Origin: Pictodentalium vernedei | Taxonomy: Eukaryota; Mollusca; Scaphopoda; Dentaliida; Dentaliidae | Length of the DNA stretch: 64,000 nucleotides | Direction of reading: 5' to 3' | Assembly: GCA_031216915.1 (NCBI GenBank) | Contig: CM062297.1 | Coordinates: forward strand, 828,346,786 to 828,410,785 | In this document: in pieces, positions 23,838 to 34,808 of the stretch | Layout of the letters: every line of letters starts with the position of its first letter | How positions within the stretch are numbered: the first letter of the stretch is position 1 | Position numbers and translations under genes: made by a program | Notes under the pieces: generated by a model | Seen by the model: the letters and a program-made list of their open reading frames with translations, nothing else | Told to the model about the DNA's origin: nothing | The model's database searches: none

Positions 23838-24070
23838 GTCGGTTGTGTCCTTGGGCAAGACACTTCATCCCTATTGACCATGTGGGGGCATGGTGACGCT
23901 GTGCACTAAGGCGTACTGCACGTCGATGGAGCACCTGTCTTCAACCAATGCAGACCCTGTGTAGAATCTTGACAGTTGCTTGCCGTTGCTCGGTGGCTCT
24001 CTCCGGCTTTCCCCACCCGTAAAACTGTCGTGGTCATGATTAGTTATTGTGCAGACCTTAAAATCCAATA
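23838..24070. repeat. SINE-like repeat with CCTTGGGCAAG motif
   Basis: TGTCCTTGGGCAAGACACTT followed by a conserved ~200-bp body (CATGTGGGGGCATGGTGACG, CTGTCGTGG). Partial relatives lie at 24330-24440 and 24690-24900, and the body resembles 52206-52470. Mirrored in the right arm near 30875-31100. Confidence 0.65.
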
Positions 24071-25121
24071 AATAAATGTAAATAAATAGTCGGTTATCAA
24101 AACAGCCCTTAAGTGTTTAACAGTTAATTGTGGACCAGTGCGTTTAAAAGTGAAAAAAATTAGGTGATAGCATACGGACTGTGTTTAATCATAGAAAAAT
24201 CACACCCGCGCTATTACTAACCTGTATGATTTATTTTTGAATGTTCGCTGAAGAATAACCCACCCATCTAAGTAAAAGCATGAAAGAGCTACCATTATCT
24301 TATTACCTATGTGAGGTGGGGGTGGTCGGTAACGTTGTGTACTATGGCGTACTACCTTCAGCCAATGATAACCCTGTGTAGAACTTTGACAGTTGTTCGC
24401 CTCTGCACGATGGTTCTTTCCGGATTGCCCCAACTGTCGTTAAATAAATGAAAAAAACTACAATTCTATAATAACAGGCCAAGACCCCTTCGTTTTGTCA
24501 GGGGGAAAATCAACAGTACTTTCACCCCCCTCATTTTAATAGTTGAAAAGTGCTGTTACTCGATCAAAAAAAAATGGTAAAAGGATATGCGACTCTATAT
24601 TAGCCACCCAAATTTGCGAGACTTGGGGAAAATATAACCCATCTAGAGCTGCACCAAAGCTACGTACACTATTCGAACTCCCGCATTGTGTCCTTGGGCA
24701 AGTTAATTTACCCCGATTATCCACATGGGAGCACGATGACGGCGTGTAATAAAGTGTACTGCACGTCGGTGATACGCATATTTTAGAACAATCTAACCCT
24801 GCTTGTGCGGATTTCCGACGTTGGTGAGATGACAGTTACTCGTCGTTGCTCTGTGGTTCTCTTTGGATATTCCGGAGTCTACCCGTAAAATTGTCACATT
24901 TAATTATAACTTGAACTTGATGTCCGGGTGTAATGAAATAGCGTATTTTCTGCAGACATTCTAAATAAACGCAGCTGGTTTACAGACCTGTATATATTTT
25001 TTTTCAATTGAGTAAAAATATAGGATAGTTACTGATGTAAAACGCCGATTAGTTTGTTTAATGAATCTAACGACGCCAGTCCGACCGACCCTTTGCCCAC
25101 CATGATCACAACAAACGTTTC

Positions 25122-25158
<37 letters not shown>
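25122..25158. repeat. CT microsatellite (left arm)
   Basis: About 17 CT units. The right-arm counterpart (29758-29815, GA on the plus strand) is about 20 bp longer and is the main length difference between arms. Confidence 0.95.
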
Positions 25159-25161
<3 letters not shown>

Positions 25162-25940
25162 GATACAGTACGGGTGGAAACTAATTGCGTTCAAGCTGTT
25201 GTTTTTTTTTTCGAGGTTTTACCACCTCCCTTACAGCGCAAATCGAAATGAAATCTGATTCATTGAACCATACTACAGTGGATGTCAAAATTAATTTTTG
25301 AACGCCATTTTTTCTATGTGCCACTATCAGCAGCTATGACCATAGCGTAACTTTGTGGTAAAATGCTTATTTTTGTACAAAACTCAAGACCTTTCTCTGA
25401 CAAATGCCTATATAAAAACAAGATAATACGTGAGAATGCGTTGTGTACCTGCATTTTGTTGATAAAATATGGCATGACCACATTCCCGAATATTAATGAT
25501 GTACCCGCTTAATAACAGCCGAATTTTTATCGGATCACAGTTTTTGATTTGAATAATTGCCGATTTTTGTATTAAATCACATTCAGTAATTTATGTAGAT
25601 TTCCTGAACTGGGCGAAGGTCAAGAAAAGCACTCTGTAGTTTAGGAGACTCCACAAATAAAAACAAAATAAAAAATCTTAGATATCTTGCATTTTTTTTA
25701 TTATCCATATTAACCAGAAATCAAAACTAGTCAAATTAATTAGAATTAAATTACAAATGGATATGAAATTTGCAGTAAAATGAACACTGGTATATGCTGC
25801 TGGCCGCATTTTTAGTTGTCTGTAATGGCTGTTGTTCAGAATGTCACCCTATTGGGGTGAGTTTTCGCTTTTTCGTCCAGTGTCATGAGAGCTTCCACGA
25901 AGTCCGTTCCACATTCGCAATCTTTTCCAGGGGCCATTCT

Positions 25941-26813
25941 TCAAAGGCTGGTCCATCGCAACTTTGCGGAGATATTGTTTTCTGGACGACAAACTGCAAT
26001 ATGATCTGGGTTTCCGATCAGACCCCTTGGGATATTTTGATCTTTAAGGATGTTTGCCAAAATTTTCCACCCTGTCGGTTGAAAATCTTTTCTTTTTCGC
26101 AGCAGATCATTTATTAGATCACACATATTGGAGCCTGAAATTGTAATGCCGTTATACACGAGTCGATCTTTCTCATCCCAGGATAAATTGGGTATATTCT
26201 TTATTATCTGGAGTAACAAAAGCGCCTTCTGCTGCATGGAATCTGGTATAACGGCTAACCAGTCCGGATGATTTTCCACTGAAAAACTAGTCGTTAAGGA
26301 GTGTGGTTTGGTGGTTTCTTTGCGTAAATTTGATTGGCGCTGAAAGATTGTCTGGTTCAGCAGCCCTTTCTCTTCAGAACCCGATGTTGAAGATTCAGGA
26401 ATTGGTCTCATACCCTGGTCTATGGGCGGGACAGCTACAGCATTCAGGGGTGTGCGTATTTCCTGCAACTGTTCACTCCCCCATGGTTCAATACACTGAA
26501 TTCTGCTTGAAGGTAGGTTGGTTGAGTCATCCATCACTAGCGATTTTACTGGCTCTAGCTTATTTGCAAGCCCCAAAATATTTCCACTTGTTAATGCATT
26601 GTTCCAACTAAAGGCTGATTTCATATGCACTGGAGGATAGGGTGGCTCGTTACAGACAGATCTGGTTGTTAACTCGGCTGTATTTGAGTTCGCTCCCCCT
26701 ATAGTGTGTTTAAAATTTACATTTTTATGTAATTTTCGTCTGTGTCGATAATAATTAGTTTTATGAGAGTAAGATTTTTGACACAATTCACAGACGTAGC
26801 GTGAATTCATCAT
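25941..26813 (-). CDS. C2H2 zinc-finger protein gene (left arm)
   Basis: A 290-residue frame identical in protein to 28102-28974. I chose MMNSRY as start because the longer frame (to 26891) begins upstream of a TATA-like CATATAAAT. A single finger is at residues 8-29: CELC, 12 residues, H, 4 residues, H. The middle is polar and low in structure. The C-terminal ~110 residues look like a compact helical domain (DSMQQKALLLLQIIKNIPNL, ITISGSNMCDLINDLLRKRK). It is probably nuclear and DNA-binding. I have a weak impression of similar C-terminal domains in proteins linked to Polinton-like elements but cannot confirm it. No catalytic motif is seen. Confidence 0.7.
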   Translation of the reverse strand: MMNSRYVCELCQKSYSHKTNYYRHRRKLHKNVNFKHTIGGANSNTAELTTRSVCNEPPYPPVHMKSAFSWNNALTSGNILGLANKLEPVKSLVMDDSTNLPSSRIQCIEPWGSEQLQEIRTPLNAVAVPPIDQGMRPIPESSTSGSEEKGLLNQTIFQRQSNLRKETTKPHSLTTSFSVENHPDWLAVIPDSMQQKALLLLQIIKNIPNLSWDEKDRLVYNGITISGSNMCDLINDLLRKRKDFQPTGWKILANILKDQNIPRGLIGNPDHIAVCRPENNISAKLRWTSL

Positions 26814-26929
26814 TTTCAGAAGCGAGTTAATAGAGTGGCAATACAGTTCCAACACTCTGCCATTTATATGTATGAATAGAATGGGTCCCACCCCAACCTG
26901 TCAATCGCTGATTGGCTAATTTTATATCA

Positions 26930-27030
26930 AGATAAGGTGGGTTCTACCCCAACCTGTTGATCATTGGTTACTTCAAATTCTCACACAGTGCATTGTGGGA
27001 AATTCCAGTGGTAGAGCTCTGATGTAAAAT
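26930..27030 (-). promoter_or_regulatory. Zinc-finger gene promoter region (left arm)
   Basis: Mirror of 27940-28060: two ACAGGTTGGGGT-type boxes with CCAAT motifs, followed by a TATA-like element before the gene. Confidence 0.5.
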
Positions 27031-27137
27031 AAGTTACAAATTGATATAGTTTGCTTCAAAAAAAAAAGAAACATCAAAGTCACATTCATGACAAGCCGAG
27101 GTAGCACATCTGAACCACCAACTCTACACTGTTTAAT

Positions 27138-27778
27138 TGATCACTAATTGCCCACTAATTAGTGATCATTAGTGATCAATTAGTGGTAATTAGTGATCAA
27201 TTAGTGGTAATTAGTGGTAATTAGTGATCAATTAGTGGTAATTAGTGATCAATTAGTGGTAATTAGTGACAATGGTCACTAATTACCACTAATTGATCAC
27301 TAATTACCACTAATTGATCACTAATTACCACTAATTGATCACTAATTACCACTAATTGATCACTAATGATCACTAATTAGTGGGCAATTAGTGATCAATT
27401 AGTGATCAATTAGTGGTAATTAGTGGTAATTAGTGACCATTAGTGATCAATTAGTGGTAATTAGTGATCAATTAGTGGTAATTAGTGATCAATTAGTGGT
27501 AATTAGTGATCAATTAGTGGTAATTAGTGATCAATTAGTGGTAATTAGTGATCAATTAGTGGTAATTAGTGGTAATTAGTGATCATTTTACGTGATTTAA
27601 ATCACTAAAAACCGTTTTATCGAATTGTAAAATCACTAAAAACCGTTTTATCGAATTGTAAAACCGATAAAAACCAATGAAAACCGATAAAAACCAATGA
27701 AAAACCGATGGAAACTGATGAAAAACCAATGAAAAACCGATATGCACATGTAATTATCTGATTAAATGGATTATCTGA
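27138..27778. repeat. Central AT-rich spacer of tandem repeats
   Basis: 27138-27585 is made of ~20-bp units AATTAGTGATCAATTAGTGG in both orientations, with local inversion points near 27267 and 27372. 27586-27780 then has AAAACCGATGAAA/ACCAATGAAA words. TAATTA and TGATCA recur throughout. It is the only part not mirrored between arms. Position and composition suit an origin or recombination site, by inference only. Confidence 0.8.
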
Positions 27779-27947
27779 TTAAACAGTGTAGAGTTGGTGG
27801 TTCAGATGTGCTACCTCGGCTTGTCATGAATGTGACTTTGATGTTTCTTTTTTTTTTGAAGCAAACTATATCAATTTGTAACTTATTTTACATCAGAGCT
27901 CTACCACTGGAATTTCCCACAATGCACTGTGTGAGAATTTGAAGTAA

Positions 27948-28056
27948 CCAATGATCAACAGGTTGGGGTAGAACCCACCTTATCTTGATATAAAATTAGC
28001 CAATCAGCGATTGACAGGTTGGGGTGGGACCCATTCTATTCATACATATAAATGGC
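27948..28056 (+). promoter_or_regulatory. Zinc-finger gene promoter region (right arm)
   Basis: AACCAATGATC + ACAGGTTGGGGTAGAACCCA, then GCCAATCAGCGATTG + ACAGGTTGGGGTGGGACCCA: two copies of a CCAAT-plus-GC-box module about 55 bp apart. A CATATAAAT TATA-like box follows near 28045-28053, about 50 bp before the chosen ATG. Confidence 0.55.
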
Positions 28057-28101
28057 AGAGTGTTGGAACTGTATTGCCACTCTATTAACTCGCTTCTGAA
28101 A

Positions 28102-28974
28102 ATGATGAATTCACGCTACGTCTGTGAATTGTGTCAAAAATCTTACTCTCATAAAACTAATTATTATCGACACAGACGAAAATTACATAAAAATGTAAAT
28201 TTTAAACACACTATAGGGGGAGCGAACTCAAATACAGCCGAGTTAACAACCAGATCTGTCTGTAACGAGCCACCCTATCCTCCAGTGCATATGAAATCAG
28301 CCTTTAGTTGGAACAATGCATTAACAAGTGGAAATATTTTGGGGCTTGCAAATAAGCTAGAGCCAGTAAAATCGCTAGTGATGGATGACTCAACCAACCT
28401 ACCTTCAAGCAGAATTCAGTGTATTGAACCATGGGGGAGTGAACAGTTGCAGGAAATACGCACACCCCTGAATGCTGTAGCTGTCCCGCCCATAGACCAG
28501 GGTATGAGACCAATTCCTGAATCTTCAACATCGGGTTCTGAAGAGAAAGGGCTGCTGAACCAGACAATCTTTCAGCGCCAATCAAATTTACGCAAAGAAA
28601 CCACCAAACCACACTCCTTAACGACTAGTTTTTCAGTGGAAAATCATCCGGACTGGTTAGCCGTTATACCAGATTCCATGCAGCAGAAGGCGCTTTTGTT
28701 ACTCCAGATAATAAAGAATATACCCAATTTATCCTGGGATGAGAAAGATCGACTCGTGTATAACGGCATTACAATTTCAGGCTCCAATATGTGTGATCTA
28801 ATAAATGATCTGCTGCGAAAAAGAAAAGATTTTCAACCGACAGGGTGGAAAATTTTGGCAAACATCCTTAAAGATCAAAATATCCCAAGGGGTCTGATCG
28901 GAAACCCAGATCATATTGCAGTTTGTCGTCCAGAAAACAATATCTCCGCAAAGTTGCGATGGACCAGCCTTTGA
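28102..28974 (+). CDS. C2H2 zinc-finger protein gene (right arm)
   Basis: Mirror copy of 25941-26813 with an identical 290-residue translation. The finger (C8, C11, H24, H29) is intact. The frame begins about 320 bp from the central spacer and reads outward. The region after the stop contains CACCCCAATAGGGTG, a short hairpin, but no histone-type stem-loop, unlike the small gene of the same arm. Complete protein identity between two copies in otherwise slightly diverged arms is consistent with recent duplication or gene conversion. Confidence 0.7.
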   Translation: MMNSRYVCELCQKSYSHKTNYYRHRRKLHKNVNFKHTIGGANSNTAELTTRSVCNEPPYPPVHMKSAFSWNNALTSGNILGLANKLEPVKSLVMDDSTNLPSSRIQCIEPWGSEQLQEIRTPLNAVAVPPIDQGMRPIPESSTSGSEEKGLLNQTIFQRQSNLRKETTKPHSLTTSFSVENHPDWLAVIPDSMQQKALLLLQIIKNIPNLSWDEKDRLVYNGITISGSNMCDLINDLLRKRKDFQPTGWKILANILKDQNIPRGLIGNPDHIAVCRPENNISAKLRWTSL

Positions 28975-29754
28975 AGAATGGCCCCTGGAAAAGATTGCGA
29001 ATGTGGAACGGACTTCGTGGAAGCTCTCATGAAACTGGACGAAAAAGCGAAAACTCACCCCAATAGGGTGACATTCTGAACAACAGCCATTACAGACAAC
29101 TAAAAATGCGGCCAGCAGCATATACCAGTGTTCATTTTACTGCAAATTTCATATCCATTTGTAATTTAATTCTAATTAATTTGACTAGTTTTGATTTCTG
29201 GTTAATATGGATAATAAAAAAAATGCAAGATATCTAAGATTTTTTATTTTGTTTTTATTTGTGGAGTCTCCTAAACTACAGAGTGCTTTTCTTGACCTTC
29301 GCCCAGTTCAGGAAATCTACATAAATTACTGAATGTGATTTAATACAAAAATCGGCAATTATTCAAATCAAAAACTGTGATCCGATAAAAATTCGGCTGT
29401 TATTAAGCGGGTACATCATTAATATTCGGGAATGTGGTCATGCCATATTTTATCAACAAAATGCAGGTACACAACGCATTCTCACGTATTATCTTGTTTT
29501 TATATAGGCATTTGTCAGAGAAAGGTCTTGAGTTTTGTACAAAAATAAGCATTTTACCACAAAGTTACGCTATGGTCATAGCTGCTGATAGTGGCACATA
29601 GAAAAAATGGCGTTCAAAAATTAATTTTGACATCCACTGTAGTATGGTTCAATGAATCAGATTTCATTTCGATTTGCGCTGTAAGGGAGGTGGTAAAACC
29701 TCGAAAAAAAAAAACAACAGCTTGAACGCAATTAGTTTCCACCCGTACTGTATC

Positions 29755-29757
<3 letters not shown>

Positions 29758-29815
<58 letters not shown>
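29758..29815. repeat. GA microsatellite (right arm)
   Basis: About 29 GA units, the expanded counterpart of 25122-25158. Confidence 0.95.
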
Positions 29816-29818
<3 letters not shown>

Positions 29819-31799
29819 GAAACGTTTGTTGTGATCATGGTGGGCAAAGGGTCGGTCGGACTGGCGTCGTTAGATTCATTAAACAAACTAATCGGCGTTT
29901 TACATCAGTAACTATCCTATATTTTTACTCAATTGAAAAAAAATATATACAGGTCTGTAAACCAGCTGCGTTTATTTAGAATGTCTGCAGAAAATACGCT
30001 ATTTCATTACACCCGGACATCAAGTTCAAGTTATAATTAAATGTGACAATTTTACGGGTAGACTCCGGAATATCCAAAGAGAACCACAGAGCAACGACGA
30101 GTAACTGTCATCTCACCAACGTCGGAAATCCGCACAAGCAGGGTTAGATTGTTCTAAAATATGCGTATCACCGACGTGCAGTACACTTTATTACACGCCG
30201 TCATCGTGCTCCCATGTGGATAATCGGGGTAAATTAACTTGCCCAAGGACACAATGCGGGAGTTCGAATAGTGTACGTAGCTTTGGTGCAGCTCTAGGTG
30301 GGTTATTTTTTCCCCAAGTCTCGCAAATTTGGGTGGCTAATATAGAGTCGCATATCCTTTTACCATTTTTTTTTGATCGAGTAACAGCACTTTTCAACTA
30401 TTAAAATGAGGGGGGTGAAAGTACTGTTGATTTTCCCCCTGACAAAACGAAGGGGTCTTGGCCTGTTATTATAGAATTGTAGTTTTTTTCATTTATTTAA
30501 CGACAGTTGGGGCAATCCGGAAAGAACCATCGTGCAGAGGCGAACAACTGTCAAAGTTCTACACAGGGTTATCATTGGCTGAAGGTAGTACGCCATAGTA
30601 CACAACGTTACCGACCACCCCCACCTCACATAGGTAATAAGATAATGGTAGCTCTTTCATGCTTTTACTTAGATGGGTGGGTTATTCTTCAGCGAACATT
30701 CAAAAATAAATCATACAGGTTAGTAATAGCGCGGGTGTGATTTTTCTATGATTAAACACAGTCCGTATGCTATCACCTAATTTTTTTCACTTTTAAACGC
30801 ACTGGTCCACAATTAACTGTTAAACACTTAAGGGCTGTTTTGATAACCGACTATTTATTTATATTTATTTATTGGATTTTAAGGTCTGCACAATAACTAA
30901 TCATGACCACGACAGTTTTACGGGTGGGGAAAGCCGGAGAGAGCCACCGAGCAACGGCAAGCAACTGTCAAGATTCTACACAGGGTCTGCATTGGTTGAA
31001 GACAGGTGCTCCATCGACGTGCAGTACGCCTTAGTGCACAGCGTCACCATGCCCCCACATGGTCAATAGGGATGAAGTGTCTTGCCCAAGGACACAACCG
31101 ACAGACATTCCTGAATAAATCGATACGCGTATTTCTGTCAAACTAATCCGCCATTTTGTTTTTTCGACAAGTGTCTTGTGGAATGAATTATTTAACGAAA
31201 ATTATTAATATATTATATTAAATGAACATACGCTATTTATTAAGGGGACAATCTCATAGTAAATACGGGTTAAGAGAGTGGTAAGTTATGAGAGGAGACT
31301 AATCGGGGTAATTTCATCGCTCAAAATTGTGGAGAAGGCGTATTCGGGGGCCTGACATGTCCATTACATTTAGAGAACTGAACTGGGGTTCGAGATAATT
31401 TAGCTATTGTGAGGGCTGGGGGAGAGGGGAGAGAGGTTTCCAAAAGTTTTTTTTTTTTAGTATTGGATGACCTGGAGGAGGGGAGTTCATGAAAGTTTTA
31501 GGTACTGTGAGGGGATACAGGGGTGTGACGGTGAGGGTGTGGGATAACGGAGGTGTCTGATTGGTTAAAAAAGTGTGTGTTTGTGACAAAGCAACTATTT
31601 TTAAGAGTATGTGGGGCGGGGGAGAGCGGTTTCCAAAAGTTTTTTAGTATTGGATGACCTGGAGGAGGGGCGTTCATGAAAGTTTTAGGCACTGTGAGGG
31701 AATCCAGGGGTATGACGGTGAGGGTGTGGGATAATGAGGTGTCTGATTGGTTAAAAAAGTGTGTGTTTGTGACAAAGCAACTCTTTTTAAGATTATGGT

Positions 31800-31815
31800 G
31801 GCCCTGAAAAGGGCC
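31800..31815 (-). promoter_or_regulatory. Histone-mRNA 3' stem-loop (right arm)
   Basis: Exact mirror of 23126-23141; stem, TTTC loop and following ACCA are all preserved on the minus strand. Confidence 0.8.
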
Positions 31816-31842
31816 GTTTTTTTTTTTGCTTTCCATAGAAAG

Positions 31843-32165
31843 CTATTTTTTTTTTCCTCCCATCTCCGCCTCGGTGAAAAAATCCTTCTCCCAATCTTCG
31901 TTAACTGTTGGTGGCCCTACTAGTGCTTCCTCCTGCATGTGTACAGGAAGATCGAACCAGTGTTTGGGACGATTCCTGTATTGTATCTCCCCGAAAGGAC
32001 GTCTGGCGGCCTCAACAAAGGGTAGTCTTTTAGTCTCTTTTCTTGTTCCTTCGTGGGGAGCGTCGCTGCCCACCACTTTTTTAAGGCTAAAGCAAATTCT
32101 TCGTTGGCTCGCTGCTTCTTGGTTCGCTCATAGCTGTTTATGGAAGTATAGTCGATGCTTGTCAT
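31843..32165 (-). pseudogene. Small basic protein gene, frameshifted copy (right arm)
   Basis: Mirror of 22775-23098, with one base missing near 32022 (CTACCCTTTG here, CTACCCGTTTG in the left arm). The frame shifts after KRLKDYP. The putative splice-acceptor AG of the left copy is also changed to AA (near 32220). The left copy is therefore the better reference. Confidence 0.8.
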
Positions 32166-32951
32166 CTTGGCTTTTCTGACACAGTTTCTAATGAGAGTGA
32201 GGTTCGAGTCGTCAGACTTTATAGGGGAAAAAACAAACACGCCCGCTTTTCAAAAACCGAAATGTTATTTGTTCATGTGGTCATCGGATTAAAAAATTAC
32301 TTTATCGCGTGAGGCGTAAAATCAGAATACCTTTAGTCTATGAGAGTTTTTCGACAGCCATAAAAACGAGAAGAATAAACTTGTATTATTAATATGAAAG
32401 AATCACGCCAAGTTATTAAATCAAATTATACCTATAAAAATAGCCACAATGGAGTCGTTCACAGTCTACAGGTAAAAGCAAGGCACATCTTGTCACGTGA
32501 TATATTGATTTTTAAATACATGATAGCATGTCCAGTCTAACGATATTTATGACCGGTCGTTAAAGTGTGACAATAGATTTAATTGCTTCAACATCTGTCA
32601 GTAGTTGGCGTTTGAAAAGAAAAAATCGATTTAATGATACCCAGACACGTGATGACCTGTGCGGGTCAGTCAACCGATAGCATGCGCATATGTCCAGTAC
32701 GTCAATATTAATTCATTTATTAATATACTAATTATTATAATCAACCCTAATTACACTCATTAATTACATTAATTACATTAATTACATTAATTATGCAACA
32801 GTCATTAATTACATTAATTATTATAGTGATTAAAAAAAAAATCATTAAGTAATATTAATTACCTTACGTAACATTTTAATTATGATGACGTCATCCACCC
32901 CCTCGGCCCCTCTCCCCCAGAATAGGGTAATTTCCCATATCTCCTACTACT

Positions 32952-32957
32952 AACGCC
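32952..32957. repeat. 6-bp target-site duplication, right copy
   Basis: AACGCC directly after the right end CTCCTACTACT. Confidence 0.85.
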
Positions 32958-34470
32958 CACGGTGTACTGAAGTGCATTGAAGTTTTGAATAAACACATGC
33001 ATTATTTGATTTTAGACGGCATTGTACATGAATGCATTTCAGCCCTGTTGACTTTGACCGTAACGTCAACAAATAGAAAACAAAACATAACCGAGAGATT
33101 TGGAATTGCCTCCCACGCAATGCGCGTTTGGAAGAAGTTTGATTTTCTAGATTTGTTCGTGGATGTCAAAGTGATAGCTAAAAGTTGAGATTTCTTTGTG
33201 TAAAAGTGTGTATATTTTCGATAATCTTTCTCACTGGGATAAATATAAGCGTAAAGATAGGTATATGAAGAACTCCAAAAGCCGATTTTTTATTTAAACA
33301 GACCAGCAATAATTCAAGCGCTGCTAAATTAAGCATGGAGTTTAATGTCCATTAATGCGCATTTGTTGAACGCCACATGTGTTATCTGATAAAGATTGAA
33401 AGCGCGAGAGAGACCAGTGTTCTCAATCTGCCATTATCTGTGTAATTATGGACAGTTAATAGGTATTTATGGTGAGAACAGTACATCCCACTGTCCTGGA
33501 CACACATCCATATATATGCATCTGGTCTTTCGCGAATGTCAGAATATGTCAAGATACGAGACTTTCAAAGGAACTTAAAAGTGAATGTTAAATTAAGATA
33601 GATCTATGTCAGGTTCAAGAGAAGCTATTAAACTGCGAATTAATGTTCTGGCTATGGAAATAAAAATCGTGGGGGGGGGGTGGGGTTGGGGGGGGTCTCG
33701 AAATATGCATTCCAGTCTGAAGGTGTGAAAGGCTATAGGTCGTTGCGAGTAGATGAGGATGTCTCATGCTATATGTTAGAGAAGGTACCACATCGGTACG
33801 AAAGTTTAGGCACGTTGAGAGGTCTCATATTTATAATAGGAGCAGTCGCGGGCCAAGCCGGTGGCCATATATGAGAATAGGATCAGAAACACGAAGTTCG
33901 AACTCGGGGAGCTATTTGCATTTAGGTAAACGGCATTACCTGTTTTAGGAGGCAACCCATACGTAGGCAGAGTAGACTTTGCCTGTATGTACACTGGGAA
34001 TTTCACAGTAAACTAAGTTTCCTTACCTACATAGCACCTTAAGGACAGAATTTAGTGTGAAAGCGCGACTTTTTCTGCCATTTAAAAGAAAAAAATTGTC
34101 ATGTGAACGCACACGTGACAATAGGTAAGAGTTATTCTTTCTAATGCACAAATTTGTTCGCTCAAATTTAAACTTTTCGTTTTTTTTTTTAATTTTTCGA
34201 CTTCGTCCGGTGGTAATGCTTGTATCTACCCCTCAACCACTTTATAGAAGAAGACAGGGTGTTATTTCTGCCTTCTGGGTTGAAATGTTGGTAGTTTTAT
34301 CTCCTCTAATATTTTTGTCATACTCCCGTCCTTTTTGAATTTGTAATCCTTTCTGACGAATCTTGAAACCCACCTCTGAATACACTCTAATTTTGTGATT
34401 TCTTGTTATTTATCACCCCATGAGAGGTTCATATTTCATGATGCATAATACAGGTATCATTTATAGAGGA
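32958..34470. other. No gene recognised
   Basis: Short frames only. A G-rich run lies at 33671-33695. Nothing else supportable. Confidence 0.5.
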
Positions 34471-34598
34471 TATGAAATGAGTATTTTTCTCATATAATAT
34501 TTATGAAACGAGTTTAAGAATTTTCCGTTTTGGCGAGCTCAAACGGAAAATTCGGACGAGTTTCATAAATATTATATGAGAAAAACACTCATTTCATA
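34471..34598. repeat. Hairpin palindrome, ~55-bp arms
   Basis: TATGAAATGAGTATTTTTCT at the left pairs with AGAAAAACACTCATTTCATA at the right. The inner arms TTTCCGTTTT and AAACGGAAAA surround GGCGAGCTC. Confidence 0.9.
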
Positions 34599-34703
34599 TT
34601 CTATTTATCACATGACACACACACGCACAAATTAGCCACTTAGTACCAATCACATAACTGGAGTTGCAGACGGCACTTGGAGAAAACATCCTCGTCTAAT
34701 TAA

Positions 34704-34808
34704 AACTTTTCATTTTTTGCTTCCAAAACATAGGTTATGACCCCTCGAGCACGTCGAGCTCGTTCCAATGAGGGGTCATAACCTATGTTTTGGAAGCAAA
34801 AAGTGAAA
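34704..34808. repeat. Foldback hairpin, same family as 17030-17261
   Basis: CAAAACATAGGTTATGACCC and its complement form ~45-bp arms. The same core lies at 17103-17205. The following ~45 bp also resemble the outer part of that element. Confidence 0.8.

Larger units (their letters stand above)
21987..32951. mobile_element. 10,965-bp palindromic mobile element (giant TIRs)
   Basis: The left end AGTAGTAGGAGATATGGG is mirrored exactly at the right end. Inverted arms span 21987-27137 and 27779-32951 with very few differences: scattered substitutions, one-base indels and a longer CT/GA microsatellite on the right. A 640-bp AT-rich spacer lies between. A perfect 6-bp flanking duplication (AACGCC) indicates insertion as one unit. 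AG...CT termini and 6-bp duplications are properties of Maverick/Polinton integration, but no integrase, polymerase or capsid gene is present. Each arm carries one zinc-finger gene reading outward and one small gene reading inward, plus SINE-like debris. It is probably non-autonomous. Confidence 0.85.

Noticed and set aside
26814..26891. Upstream start (MGPILFIHING) for the zinc-finger gene
   Set aside because: It lies upstream of the TATA-like box and the promoter modules; the MMNSRY start fits better. An alternative upstream transcript cannot be excluded.
28974..29080. Histone-type stem-loop after the zinc-finger gene
   Set aside because: Only CACCCCAATAGGGTG-type pairing is present; the loop and stem do not fit the histone consensus.
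28798..29121. 107-residue antisense frame overlapping the end of the zinc-finger gene (and its mirror at 25794-26117)
   Set aside because: It is the complement of coding sequence with no motif of its own; treated as a shadow.
21987..32951. Assembly artefact (read folded back on itself)
   Set aside because: The arms differ by substitutions, a frameshift and microsatellite length. There is a unique spacer, and a 6-bp duplication brackets the whole unit. Not fully excluded without reads.
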